Shown here piece by piece: positions 1 to 11,767 of a stretch of 64,000 nucleotides of DNA (position 1 is the stretch's first letter; each line of letters starts with the position of its first letter). The notes under the pieces are model-generated. The model had not been told where the DNA came from and did no database searches. It worked only from the letters and a program-made list of their open reading frames with translations. Source of the stretch: Oscheius tipulae (taxonomy: Eukaryota > Nematoda > Chromadorea > Rhabditida > Rhabditidae); NCBI GenBank assembly GCA_037178975.1, contig JASJZH010000006.1, positions 7,936,001-8,000,000 of the forward strand, written 5' to 3'. The translations under genes were made by a program, and so were the position numbers.

Positions 1-1187
1 GAGGGTTCTGGGGACGGAAAGTGGGTTTAACTGTTTAGCTGTGGCCAGACTGACAGCTTAGGAGTAGAAAAGTATCTAAACTTCCATCGGGTTGAGGTCA
101 GTAATGTGTCACTTTGTTGGCCGCGTTTTGAGTCAGTGTTAGCGCAAAACTCGATGTGCTGCTCACTATGACTATTGTCTTTAGCAATTGTTTTACTGGG
201 AAATGGACAAGTTTGGCACGCACCGAAGAGGCGTACAGGTCATTTCATGATAAGAGACAAGGGGACGATTCAATTGTGGGGGGCATTACTAGGAAAGCGG
301 CCTATCAATTTTAAGCCAAGAATAAAAGACTGCGAAGCCGTCGTCGGCAGCTAGTCCTAAGTAAAAGCTGAATATAGTGTCTGCCAAATCGGATAGGTTA
401 TAGAAAGTAACAGGAGAGAGTAACTGGTACGTTTTAGAAGGTATTATATAAGAATGACATTTTGTGAAAAAGTTGCATTCCAAAAAGCTGAAGCACGTTG
501 AAAGAGTACAAATTGACATGAACAAACTACAGAAAACGTTTCCAAGACAAAACGTTCAAAGTTGTCTTGTTGAGGCCGTATGTTTTTTTAAGTGCTTTAG
601 GCCTACTTTGAATATTACCCAAATGATTTTCCTCAGTTTTGAGAGGACTGAAATTGAAACCGGTTAGGCAATCAACTTCCGAAGTAAAATGTGGATGTAT
701 AAACGGCTATAGAAAGAAAAGGCGGATGCCAAAAAATGACATTCTGGACCCTGAAACAGAGTGTCGATGCGGAGGTGAAAACTCGTGTTAAGCTGCTTTG
801 CACGAGCGCGCAAGACGAGAATAGGACTTCTTCATGGGTGTGCTGGAGGAGAAGCAGTCTTTTTATTGTTGTTGTCAACAACTTTGACAATAGACATTGA
901 GTAAAATTGACCCAGCTTGGACCAAAGAAGCAGACTATGGATTTTTGGTAAGACTGATAGAATTACACCTGGAGAGCAATTGTCGTCAAGACATAACGGG
1001 AAGTATTAAAGAGTAATTGGAGACGGCTTTGAAACAGAAAGAGCATCCTGTTATGTGCTCGGCGCGCCAGATATGAACGCACAAACATTTTACCGACCAC
1101 TCGATAGCCGGTTATACAAACAGCACTCCCTCTGCGGCACTGGGCCCAACCGATTTGTAAAGAAAAAAAGGAGTGAAACACTCAGAC
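1..1187. other. intergenic, no gene recognised
   Basis: No exon chain with good splice sites or a recognisable domain was found on either strand. Short open frames are present but are small and show no protein-like composition. The last bases, ending in CACTCAG just before the ATG at 1188, look like a splice acceptor for the gene that follows. Confidence 0.5.
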
Positions 1188-2328
1188 ATGGGGTGCTCAG
1201 TCGGTGCTCGCGAGGCTCGTGGTGGCAAACTTGAGCTTGTATCGCTTCATGTTTGCCTTCTTTCAGAGACGAATGGAAATACACGAAGCAATACTCCTCG
1301 AAGAGTTGCCTCTGTTGGCCGCTTGGTGCCGGAGCCCATTAAGGTAGCAAGTGCTGTCGAAATCTTCCCTGAGTTCCCGCCAGCTCCTACAGAATACGGT
1401 ACTTCGGTTATTTCCAAATTCGAACAATGTTCAGATGCTAATGCCTATTTGGACGAGACCATGTCAATTGCAGCCTCTATTGAAGACGAATCTACAATCG
1501 ACTTTGAAATCGCGGTTGAAGATGATTTATATCCAACAGCAGGTGAGTAAACAGTCAATTTGTTCAGCTCTTCGGTCACTGTTTGACCACTCCCCAGTGC
1601 CAAGTGCTATTCGGGCATTTTGCAGATCTTGCCGAAGAAGCCGCTGGCATCGATGACGAGATTATCAACGACCGAATGTACAAAGCTCTAATGGCCAAAA
1701 ATGTTAGTTGCTCATCCAATACATTATCTTCGTCTATTTAGGGCAACACTCTGAATGCAGAGATCACCAATATTGTGGCTGCCGTTAATGTCTTTAACAA
1801 CAATGCACGTGTGCTGGGAAAGGCTGACATGTGAGTAGAATGCGAATCTGAAAAATGACAAATTTAGAATTGGCTTGTCATACCAACTGAACGTTTTGCG
1901 ACAGGTTATTTACGAGAACATGAAGATCAAGCAGAATATGAATCCGATCCCACCGGCTGTCAATCCCCAAGTGACATTTGAAGTCAATGCTCCAGCCGAC
2001 TCCCTGACATCTTTTGTCAACGTGACCTTGGTCTTCAAACTTCCACAATGCTATTTTTCAGCTGAGCGTGAACCAACTAACAGCCAGGCTTGATGACGAA
2101 ATTGTTTCCCATCTGGCAGCTTTTGTTCTAGACGAGCAGGTGGTCGAGAATAAAGTTCGTCTTTTCATTGCTGTGAAAAATTCGGACATTGAAATCAAGG
2201 TAAGAAAGTGACAGAACATGTGTAATATTTATTTTTAGGACCGGAAGAAAAAGAAGCCAATGCGCATAAAGATTCGTGACATTGTAATTGAGCAGGACGA
2301 GGATGCTCGTACCGATTCCGAGGATTAG
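1188..2328 (+). CDS. unrecognised protein with possible N-terminal dual acylation
   Basis: I do not recognise the family. The chain starts at ATG 1188, two bases after an acceptor-like CACTCAG, and ends at TAG 2326-2328. Clear short introns lie at 1543-1625, 1703-1741, about 1831-1867, one near 2010-2060, and 2200-2239. An additional 45-nt segment, 1222-1266, has a GT start and a TTTCAG end; removing it keeps the frame, so it is either an intron or a retained segment. The protein begins MGCS, which fits N-myristoylation at Gly2 and palmitoylation at Cys3 (inference). The middle is rich in Asp and Glu, followed by a probably folded part (for example NAEITNIVAAVNVFNNNARV) and a basic KDRKKKKPMRIKIRD stretch. 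It ends in an acidic tail. The splice donor near 2010-2030 is weak (GTGACC or GTCTTC). The existence of a gene is well supported; its function is unknown. Confidence 0.7.
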
Positions 2329-4881
2329 AAAATTGTCTGAGGATCCATTTCTTGCCCCATCAACATATCTCCAAATTTACATAACCGCTTACCTTTTGTG
2401 ATAGCTAGAGAGAATGTAGATGCCGAGAACCTGTAAAATAGTCACAATACTGTCATTCCTTCCTCCATTCTACTTTCCTCAGTCTCCACGACCCAAATTG
2501 CCCATTAAGAAACGTGTAGATTAATGCTTACCCATAAGAAACTTATCCCCATTGTGATTACAGAGATTTGTATTAAACTTTTTGTCACATTTGCGTCTGT
2601 ACGCTTCGAGCATGAATTCTGAGTCAACTGAGTTAATTTGAGGTCAACATTTCCAGTGTTCAACTGGAGCACAGCTGCTGAAGTTTCAGTAGATTAATTG
2701 AAAATTCATGAAATTGCGAAAATAGAATGTGCTTACCATAATATGGTGCTCCAAAAGTTCGAGCCTTTTAACTGTTCTCTGTTTCTGAAAAACTGCAAAC
2801 CTACGCGACACTCTGGGACCCTGGGAAACAAAAAGAGCTCATGAATATTCACCATTTCAAAAACCTGATCGTAAATATTTCCTGCGGGAAAACACCTACG
2901 CGGAAGCGTTGATTTCTCATGGACGTTTCTGAAGGAAGGCCGATTGAACATATTTTCCGTTCACAGACAAACTCTCTTGATTTATTACGATAACGGTAAA
3001 TGCTTTAGATTAGCCGAAAACAGCTGCAAAAGATGCGTGTTTGCAAAAACACGAATCGTTGTGTATGTTGCGCGCTCTGATACACAAGCCACAATCTCCA
3101 GATTACATTCCCCAAATGACAGAAATAGGCCTACCAATCTATTGAAACTCTAGGAGTTTTCTTCTCAGACGTAAGCAATTTAGGACTTCCGAAACTTGAT
3201 CTGCTAGCAGAGAAGTCTCTCTTTTTAAATTTGGCTGCTCAGCCTGCAGGCGACAACTTTCTCCGTGTCATTAACAACTACTCGAAATCACTCTTAAGCT
3301 GTAAAACTTATACGTTGGAAAACGCTGTCTAATCTTGGTGATGAATAAGCGGGCCGTTTTTATACAGAGCTCATCTTGCATTTCCCCGCCTGGGAAAAGC
3401 CTCTCGAACGGTTTAATACCAGCTAAAGAATCTGGGGTCCATATAAGGCAGAGTGTCCTGCCATCACTCCACAATGTTTCAGATTTATCATTTTCAATTT
3501 CTCCAAAATTGCTGTTATTCATAGCTGACAGGATTCTACGAATGACCTCCTCCAGCCTGTCATTTATTGTCTAGACTCTAAATTACCTTCAATTTAGATG
3601 CCACCCATTGAAGGTATCAGCTGAGATCATGAGCTTAGGACAGAATATACTGGATACGTGCAAAATTGTTCCAACTTGAGCCGGAAATTTGCGGAAGTGA
3701 CCTTCGTGTTCAGACGATCAGGAAATATTATGTTATCTTATGACTCTTGAGCTGTAGCATCATCATCGTGTCTTCAATCGGGACAGCTCAGAATTGAGCT
3801 GCTCTCAGTCTCGACTCAAAAACCTGTGCTAATCCTGTCATATACAAGTCACACACAGGGTTTCTGGCGTTTTCATAAGATCAGCATTAATCTCGCTGTT
3901 TTATGCTTCTGCGAAGTATAAAAGTATTGGGAGTTAGTCGAGTCACGCAGCCCTGCCCCTGGGCCAATATATCGTACTATTCGGTTTATCTGGGTATCCA
4001 GGAACATTTTAAAACGGAATTTCTGCTCATTTCCTCTAAGACCGATGGCTTAGTCTCTAGGCGAAGGTCTGGCCTCTGGCCGCAGGACCTCCAGAGGAGA
4101 AAAAGAGTTCGCGCTCTCACACCATTTCTGCAGCTTTGACGCATTCGCGAGTAAGCTCCCGAATTTGACTCATGAACTTTGAAGGTTTTTGCGACTGCCC
4201 ACGGAGTTTCCTGCCCATGGTTCGTTGCTCCTGTTCTTAGGAGAAAGTCTGGGAGGATCTATGAGCAGGCAAGAGAGAGTGAGAGAGAGAGAGTGAACGC
4301 AGCACCTTAGAGAGTCCCGCTTCCGCTTTTTATTTTTATTGTCTTGCTTGCGTATTTAAAAGAGCCTACAGTAGGTGTCTCTTAAGCAGCTTTAATGACT
4401 AGTTTCTGATGCATTCTCTGACACACACATATAGAGATCTTCATCAAAGCTTTATAGAACTACCAATCCGGGGTAGATGAAATGGGAGCATTAAGCATCT
4501 TTAGTGAATGTGAGAAGGCTAGAAAAGCCGTGCTTCCCACACATCATGCAGTCACTTCTCTCCACCACTCAGCCCACCATGCTCTCTCTAATTGAGTTTA
4601 CATAAAACAAGGTGTTCCAGTAAAGCCTCCCATGATGTGCAAGGTCAATTTGACGTTAGTCAGTCCTTCTGACATCAGCCTTTTCTAGTAAGCTATTATC
4701 TTCTATCTCTCTGTGAGACATTTTGATTCTGAAATTAATGTTCAAAGTCCCCGTCAATTTTCGAGCACATAGCATTTATAAAGCTGAACAGTTTTCAAGA
4801 CTTTTATGTCATCAGCCCCCACACACACAAGTTCTCATTCTCTCGATCGTAGCTGGTGCTTACGAGTTGCTGGCTTTCAGA
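2329..4881. other. intergenic, no gene recognised
   Basis: This holds the 3' flank of the preceding gene and about 2.4 kb with no convincing exon chain. A GA-rich microsatellite lies near 4270-4300. The TGGCTTTCAG at the right end looks like an acceptor immediately before the start codon of the next gene. Confidence 0.5.
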
Positions 4882-6666
4882 ATGCTCCACCGTGTCATCA
4901 TTGCTTGCTCCATTCTTGTGTCGGGTCTGGACTGTAAGTCCTACAGTCACTACAGGAAGCCAGGTAGCTTTTTTTTTTTTTTTTTTTTCAGGAACGGGTT
5001 TCAGAATGTGGCGAGGAAATTATCTCAAGCAGTGGGATGCAGCTTCCGAGTAATGAAGTGTGCGAGTTGAAGGTTAAGAACAAGCCGGGACTCAGTACCG
5101 CTCTCGATATCTTCTGGAACGCTGAGAATGTTGATCGTGAAGAGATATGCTATGGACTGGAGGTGAGACTTGATTTACACGTGGAGCAGAAATCAAAAGG
5201 TTACATGGTCCTTTGACCTCTGCCTTCCGTTTATAGACCACTTCCGGTATGTTTCCGGTGCATACTGTAGTCTTTCACGTGAACTTAATTTCTGTACTGT
5301 AGTTTGGAGCCAAAGAGAGAGGGAAGTCGAAGTTTTTCAGGATACTGTAGAACTCTAGTTTCGAGCTTTGGTAGTTTGTGCATTGTTTAAAGACAACCCC
5401 TACTTTTTGCTGCCTCATTGTTATTCGTGGGCTGAAGCTTAGGCGGAAGTAAACCTTCTCCCACTCGACTACGGGGCCAAACTTCATTTACCTAATTTTG
5501 TAACATTTAGCGCAATAGAATGCTTTAAAAGTAGTCTGACCCCCGGAAACATTCCCAGTAATTCGTTTCAATGTCAGGAAAAAAGTACGATCATTGTCCC
5601 AGGTTATTTCCGCCTAAAGCATATCAGTAGCGATACGTTGTTTGGGCTCATTATGATTGGGATAAATCATGCTCATTCGTAACAGCTCAAGCAAATAATT
5701 ACTTTTCCTATTAGAGGATGTGGCAAAAGATGTCACAAAAAGGGTACTCTGGCCTGTTGAAACGTACATCACCGCGTGAACGAGAAGCGACCGATGATCT
5801 AATTTTCAGATTTTCAACGAGGCCACCAAGAGATACTATGACATTTGCGAAGGTGCTACGGATTCGTCCTTTTTCGTCACCGGAAGAGGACCATTCGTGC
5901 TCAAGTTAAACGAGCTGCCTGCTGGAGTGGTTGTCCATGTCTCCTATGTTACCCCGAAGTACAGTACGTGCTTCGGCGGGAACCCAGAACAAGAACACTT
6001 TCAGCTTGTGGCGAGAAGCTTAACTACGAGCTGTTCGGAATCCCCGTCGAGTTTCACAACAACGGAGAGAAGGACTGCTTCATGAGCATCCCTACTGGAT
6101 CTCTTGTCCGTGTCGAAAACCCCGCTGGAAACTGGAAAGGAGAGGTTGGATACAATTTTTCGTACCTGGAACTGATCAAAGTCGAGCTCTTAGCAAAATA
6201 TATTTTTAAGCGAACTTGCGTCAATGCGTGTGAATCAGAGAGAAAGCTCGGTTATCAGGGCAATAAAATTGTTTCAAAGAAGATAATCGCGGCCTAGGCG
6301 CTTTAGACTTGATGACTCTCGAGAACGGGAGAAATGGACCCGGAAGTAATTATCTTTGCTTTCAGTGTGATGTTCAGCTGCAAGTTGCTCAAGGACCATC
6401 TGTTCAGCAGGCTACTACCGCAAGCCATGTTCACTGTCTTGGTATGGAAAGACAGAGCCGGAAAAATGTATTGTTTTTCAGAGAACGAGCCCCTCGACTT
6501 CCCCGTCTTTTGCCAAGCTGCCATCCTGTACATGACTTCCGCTATCAAGACCTTTGTCAAGGTTATCGTCATGTCTCCAACTTGGTCCGAGGCCCATCGT
6601 CTGTTCAACTACTCGCGTCATTGCGCCCACGCCCAAGAGCTCCTCTACGAGGAGCACCAGCTGTAG
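4882..6666 (+). CDS. secreted protein with two CUB-like domains
   Basis: The start ATG at 4882 lies one base after an acceptor-like TGGCTTTCAG. The first exon encodes a signal peptide (MLHRVIIACSILVSG). Later exons start near 5016, 5812, 6008, 6364 and 6481, and the stop TAG is at 6664-6666. The mature protein has paired cysteines spaced as in CUB domains: a first module beginning ECGEEI with further cysteines in EVCEL, EEICYG and YDICEG, and a second beginning TCGEKLNYEL with KDCFMS, a CDVQLQ segment and two more. CUB domains are extracellular beta-sandwiches used for adhesion and pattern recognition; nematodes have large families of such secreted proteins, many induced by stress or infection (known of the family). 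The intron from about 5163 to 5811 is long for this window. The donor of the fourth exon (GTTGGA, near 6148) is weak, so that junction is uncertain. The gene is tail to tail with the next one. Confidence 0.72.
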
Positions 6667-6907
6667 ATACGAAAGCAGTTAATCTTGTTGACAAAACGAC
6701 TTGCAACTCCTTCTTTGGGCATCTTTTTGCCCCGCGCAAATATACAAATCGAGTGTTTTACGCTAATTCAATTAGGCTACGGTACATCGTCAGCTCTATC
6801 TAGAATTGGCATGCATAATTAACAATTGCTTCATCGCCACAGTCACAAGGGGATACATGAGGGAGACAAACACTGTAACTGCTTGATTCGGCTACCTTGT
6901 CCCGAAC

Positions 6908-8056
6908 TTAGAAGTGTTCCGGAGCATGGTCTTCTTTGATGTTCTCGACTTCACGAGCTGAAAAAGGATATTTAGATACCGGAGAGAGGCTGGTTACCCA
7001 GATCATGGATCTCGTCTTTGAGATGGTCGCCAATTCTCTTCAGCTCGCGGACAACCTTGGTCTGCTGGTGCTCGTACTGCAAGATAGAACAATTATTTTC
7101 AATTTTATCTGATACCAGTTTGTGGAACATGCAGAAATTGAGTAGCTCGTCGTCACCGTTCGGGCAGTCTTTGATTCCGTTGCAGAGATCCTCGTATCTG
7201 AACGTAATGTATATGGGACACAGCGTAACCCTTCTTTACCGAACACATGTGTAAGTACTCATATCTTGGCTGCTGGATGGACAGGCGTACATGGCAACAT
7301 CAGGGCCCATGTTCGAGCGTGTAGGACACTGCCGACGAAGAACAGAGGGACGGACGTATGCCAGAGGCATCATGGCTTCCTCGTCGCTGAGAGTTACCGC
7401 ATTTTCCTGAAAAACTTGACTTTGGGAACCGTCTATTTAAGCTGTACGATCCGACATGTATTAAATACTGTACAATCTTGATCGGGCAGGACGGTAACAT
7501 AATAAAGTTGGATGCCTTAACATTCAGAATGAAACTGCTTTCGACCTCATTTCCACAGCTCAGTCTACGCTGAGCTGTGGAAATGCTTATGTCTTCCAGC
7601 ATATGCCGACAGCCTTGATATATTTCGAAGCAAACGGTACTCAAAACGGTAAGTTTGACAGTTCCAGTATAGCCTATGTCTTTCACAATAGGCTGTGCTG
7701 ACCGTAAACATATACATATTCGGCCGAGCCTACACTCCTCTTATATGCAGCTCTTTTGTAACACTACCTCCCCTAGGACCTCTTTAGGGTTGTTTTCCAT
7801 AGATCCATATGACTTGCCTTTTTCTACCACATCTTGTTCCGCACTATCTCATATTAATTAGGTCTCGAACGTGTCTATATCGAGCCTCTACCAGTTATTC
7901 AAGGCTGATGAGCTCCTAGATATAGTCGCCGCTGTATTAAATTAGCGAAAAACGTGTGTAACGCTTGATAGTTCCACCAACCTTGACCCTGAGGGCGGAA
8001 GTAAGGCAGACGGACCCGAAGACGAGAAGAACAGTTCCGGTAACGGCGGTAGACAT
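6908..8056 (-). CDS. small secreted LDLa-domain protein, possible neuropeptide precursor
   Basis: The start ATG at 8056 opens a signal peptide (MSTAVTGTVLLVFGS, ending near CLTSALR). After an intron of about 560 nt the next exon (about 7274-7408) contains AYVRPSVLRRQCP, with a dibasic RR site. An LDL-receptor class A module follows: cysteines in MYACPS, YTCVRY and LCNGIKDCPNGDDE, then NFC. The Asp and Glu of CNGIKDCPNGDDE are the expected calcium ligands. A helical tail and the stop TAA follow (6908-6910). Short introns lie at about 7215-7256, 7080-7118 and 6960-6999. A single LDLa module behind a dibasic site in a protein of about 140 residues resembles prohormone-4 or IDLSRF-like neuropeptide precursors of invertebrates; this is inference, and a small secreted LDLa protein of other function is possible. 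The large first intron contains a perfect hairpin. Confidence 0.72.
7548..7585. repeat. perfect short inverted repeat (hairpin)
   Basis: Two 16-base arms, CATTTCCACAGCTCAG and its exact reverse complement, flank the six-base loop TCTACG. It lies inside the long first intron of the LDLa-domain gene. I cannot tell a structured RNA from a miniature transposon remnant. Confidence 0.85.
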
Positions 8057-11000
8057 GGTTAGGAAGGAGGACGGCTGAACTGTTATTTATGAGAATGGGT
8101 ACTCGAAATAGCTGGAGTCGGAAAGAGAGAGACGCTAATTATGAATAGCCCGAAAATTGACAGTATAGTAGACGGGAGGAGGGTAAGACATCATGTCGTG
8201 TCGGAATTTCTAATTTGTCAAAAGGCATCGAGAGATAAGGAAGACGGAAAACTAGAAAAGAAAGTGACAGGCTCGTGTTGCCTTTTATACCGTAGGCTTT
8301 CAAAAGGGGCGTGGTATTTATCCTTCATTTGGCATCCTAATGAAGAACTGTGTGGGTTAAGCAGGTACGGGTCCGTATATATAGGACAGTCCGACGTCAA
8401 GAGCCACGCCTCTGTTGCCAATTTCCGCACTGCGAACAAGGCCGACAGGAAAAAGAGTGCATGGCCGCACAACGATCTTGCGCGTTTTTCCGACCATCAC
8501 ATGCACACTGAGCATGGGCCTAGGTCAAATGGTCACAATGTCAGAACTTGCAAAAAAACCAAAAAGTCTAGAAACTAAAAACTAAGGCAGTAATGGAAGA
8601 CACTGCGGTACGGTAGGGATGGATTTAAATAGCAGGCTATAGTGCTGTCTTTGGAGAGTATCGTAAAATAAATCCAAGGTTGATGAGGTGTTGGTTATTG
8701 GAGGTCACACTTTTAGCAGTCTACTATTTTGAGCCAACTTTCGACTCAGCTTCAACAAATTAAGTTGGGTATTTGGCCTACCAAATATTTTTCGTTATTA
8801 AGCGCAAGCTTGAGATGTTGTTACAACTGATCTACAGGCGTCTTCAATTCATTTTAGGTTTGAAACCTTGAGCTAATTTTCACTGCTATAGGGTTCAGAG
8901 AATTGATCATTTCAACTGACTAACAGATCTAACTCCGCGACGCACAAATACATTACTCTGAGAGTCATACGATAAACTTTCCATGTTCAGTCGCAACAGT
9001 GTTTAAGATGTTCCACAGCTATTAATATAAGTCGTTCTCAGTAACTATACGATCTTTTTTGGTACTGCAAACTTCCGCCGTGCAAAAATTTGTACTCGCG
9101 CGAACTTGTACTCGCTGTTCACCATTTGACACATTTCCGCATCGAAAGAAACCAGAAAAAAGTTGCTATAATGATGCTGACTGTGTGGGTGTAGCAGGTA
9201 AGAAAAGGAAGCAAACATCCAATGTAACCCTGTTCTTTTTGCTTTCATACGTTTTTATCAAACGGAATCAGGAAGCCTTTCAGCAAAATAGCAACAAAAT
9301 TGCAGTAGTTAATCCCAATTTAAGATCAGTTCAGAAGACCTGCAGGAATTGAAAAAATGGCCAAATTAGTGAGGTAGCCGTTACGCCATCGAAACCGTCA
9401 AGGATCCTCAATTTGTCTGGAAGCCTGTACTTTTCTAAAATTAGGGATAAGAAGCCACTTTGCTACGAAATTTCGTTTAAGGACAACGTCAATTTCTTTA
9501 AAGAAGTGGGCTACTGATTGCGTCGTCGGTTGGGATATTCCGCCTCAAATTTTGCAGCCTAGTCTCGGAAAAACTATGGAAGCATGTAGTTATAATTTGA
9601 CTAAAGATCTGACATCCTACGGTAGTCGGTTCGAAAGGGCAACTAACATTTGAAAAGAAAGTCACGCGGATAATTAATTCGAAAACAGGATTAACCTTGG
9701 CATAACTAATTTATATTGGATAATACGTGAGGGGGGTGCACAAAAAGGCTAATAAGGTTATGGTCATGAGACTGGATAGATTGCTACCAGACTCTGCACA
9801 GTAATAAGTTCAAGCGGATTAACTGAAACTCTTATGTTTTGTGCTAGAAAATTTGGTGTATTGAAGAAGCTGTAGTGAGCGTGTATTAAAAATGAGTCAT
9901 CCCAAATCGGAACAGAGTACAGAAATGATATCGAAGCAGTTTACGCCTTTGTTCGTTTGATGAAAACACCATTGTCAGCTTTTCCGAGTCTATTTTCACC
10001 TCTCTGACCTCATTGTTGCGTTAAAGGTTCTGCATGAGCTCCATGCCCTATGATGACAAGCGGAAATTGATCCGAACACAAGGATGTTGCCATTCCGAGA
10101 AAAAGGTCTTTTTGATGTGACCATGCATGAATGCGAGGTAAAAACGGCTCTTTTGATTCATGATCAAAAGGCAAAGGCTAAGAAATGATGCTTTCATGTT
10201 TATTCACCACATCATTTTTTGAACTGATCAAATGGCCGCTAAACAAGAAACTTCACTCTTTGGAAAGATGGTTGCTGTACGCAACAGCTATTCAGGCGTA
10301 TTTTCATAAACGCAAACGCACTGAACTCCAGTAAAATTGCATTTGGGGATGCAGCTAGTGAAAGTACCTTACAACAAACTTCACCAGCTTGACTAGACAT
10401 CCTCTGAACCGTCTGTCCGACTGTTGTTCAGTTAATGTTCACTCGTCTGCTCGCCTAAAAAAAATTGCTTACTGAAGGTTTAGTCCAATTCGAAATAGAG
10501 GCTCGTAAATATTTACTTTGAGGCTTACGCAATCTTTTTCGAAAAGGTTGCAATGTCCGTTTCCATCGTCCAGTGATGCGTTGGAACTGTTAGTCCGACA
10601 GAGGTTCTAAAGAGTACCAGCATGCTTATTGAAACTATATCAGAATGCTTAAACACATGCTGGAGAACAACATTGTTTGCTTCGAACACTGGTAGATTAG
10701 TTGGTTCGGTCGTTTCAAAGCCTACAGCCATTGGACGTTCAATTGACGTTCATCTTTGCTTTAAGCCTTCTGCAAGCCTTTTGGATGGGAAGCCACACAG
10801 CGAGTCTATCAGCGTACTTTGTTCTTGCTTTTCTTTGGATCATTCTATTCTTGTTTCATGGAAATGTTTTGTTGAGAAATTTGTCTTTGAACAGTCATGG
10901 CCTTGTTATCCCATTTTTCATTAGAGATGGCCGTTTTCTCCAAAAAACAATCCCATCAAAACAGCTGCGTAAGATTTACTTAGATTTCCTGTTCTCTTTG

Positions 11001-11767
11001 AACGGATTGGTGGTCAACTGTTTGTGCTAGCAAGGCGATCGTCGCATTCCCGCATAGTTGGCTTTTGCTGCCTTGTTCAGATAACTATTTGTTACCCAAA
11101 AACTTGAAAGTTGTTCTTTCCCTGTTTTCAAATCAGCTGCATCTGTCAGCTGATCACCGGGGACTCTAAACCGTGTGTTTTCAACTATTTGATAAGGGAT
11201 AGGAGCCGAATACGTGAGCGCCTTGTCAGCAAATGTCATTTTCAACGTGCCATTTTATCTCCCACTAGGTTTTTACACCAATCTCGTTTGAAATTAAAGA
11301 AAAGCGTGAAATGCTTCCCATAATGACCTACTGCCATAAAATGTCTACGAGAAAGAAGAGAATATCGATTTTGGGACTGAAGAACGTGTAAACAAGTCCT
11401 TAAAAAGTTTTACAGCTGCTTTTCACGTTCACCTTTTTGTTGTTATTGTGATATAATTGCTTGGTGGAACGTTTTTGAAATCATTTTCTCTCAAACGCGC
11501 AATAAGCACCAGCTGATGATGCTGATCTTTTTGTTTCCCGCGTTCCAATTGTTCTCTCTTCTCTAGAAAACCGTATTTCTTGATCATACACTTTTGATTC
11601 CCCCTCTGACAATATTTCTTGTTTACTTGGTCAAATAAAAAACAAGTTAGCTTTTCCCCCAATGAAATTGCCGCGCAATTGGATCTCCATTTGGTCTGTA
11701 CTGTTTTCGCCTTTTTGGCAGGATTATGAATCATGAAATGTTAGTAGCATCGTATCATACAGGCGTC
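8057..11767. other. long intergenic region, no gene recognised
   Basis: About 3.7 kb between two divergently transcribed genes. An open frame of 145 codons lies at 8141-8578 on the plus strand, and a hydrophobic one at 10701-11030. Neither shows a known domain, splice-site support or a start context like that of the real genes. The right end (CATACAG before GCGTC and ATG 11768) looks like an acceptor for the metal transporter. Confidence 0.5.

Noticed and set aside
8141..8578. 145-codon open frame upstream of the LDLa gene
   Set aside because: No domain, no acceptor before its ATG, and basic low-information composition; it lies in what should be a divergent promoter.
10701..11030. Hydrophobic 109-codon open frame
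   Set aside because: Starts with a non-ATG codon, AT-rich and T-rich composition explains the apparent membrane segments, and no neighbouring exons fit.
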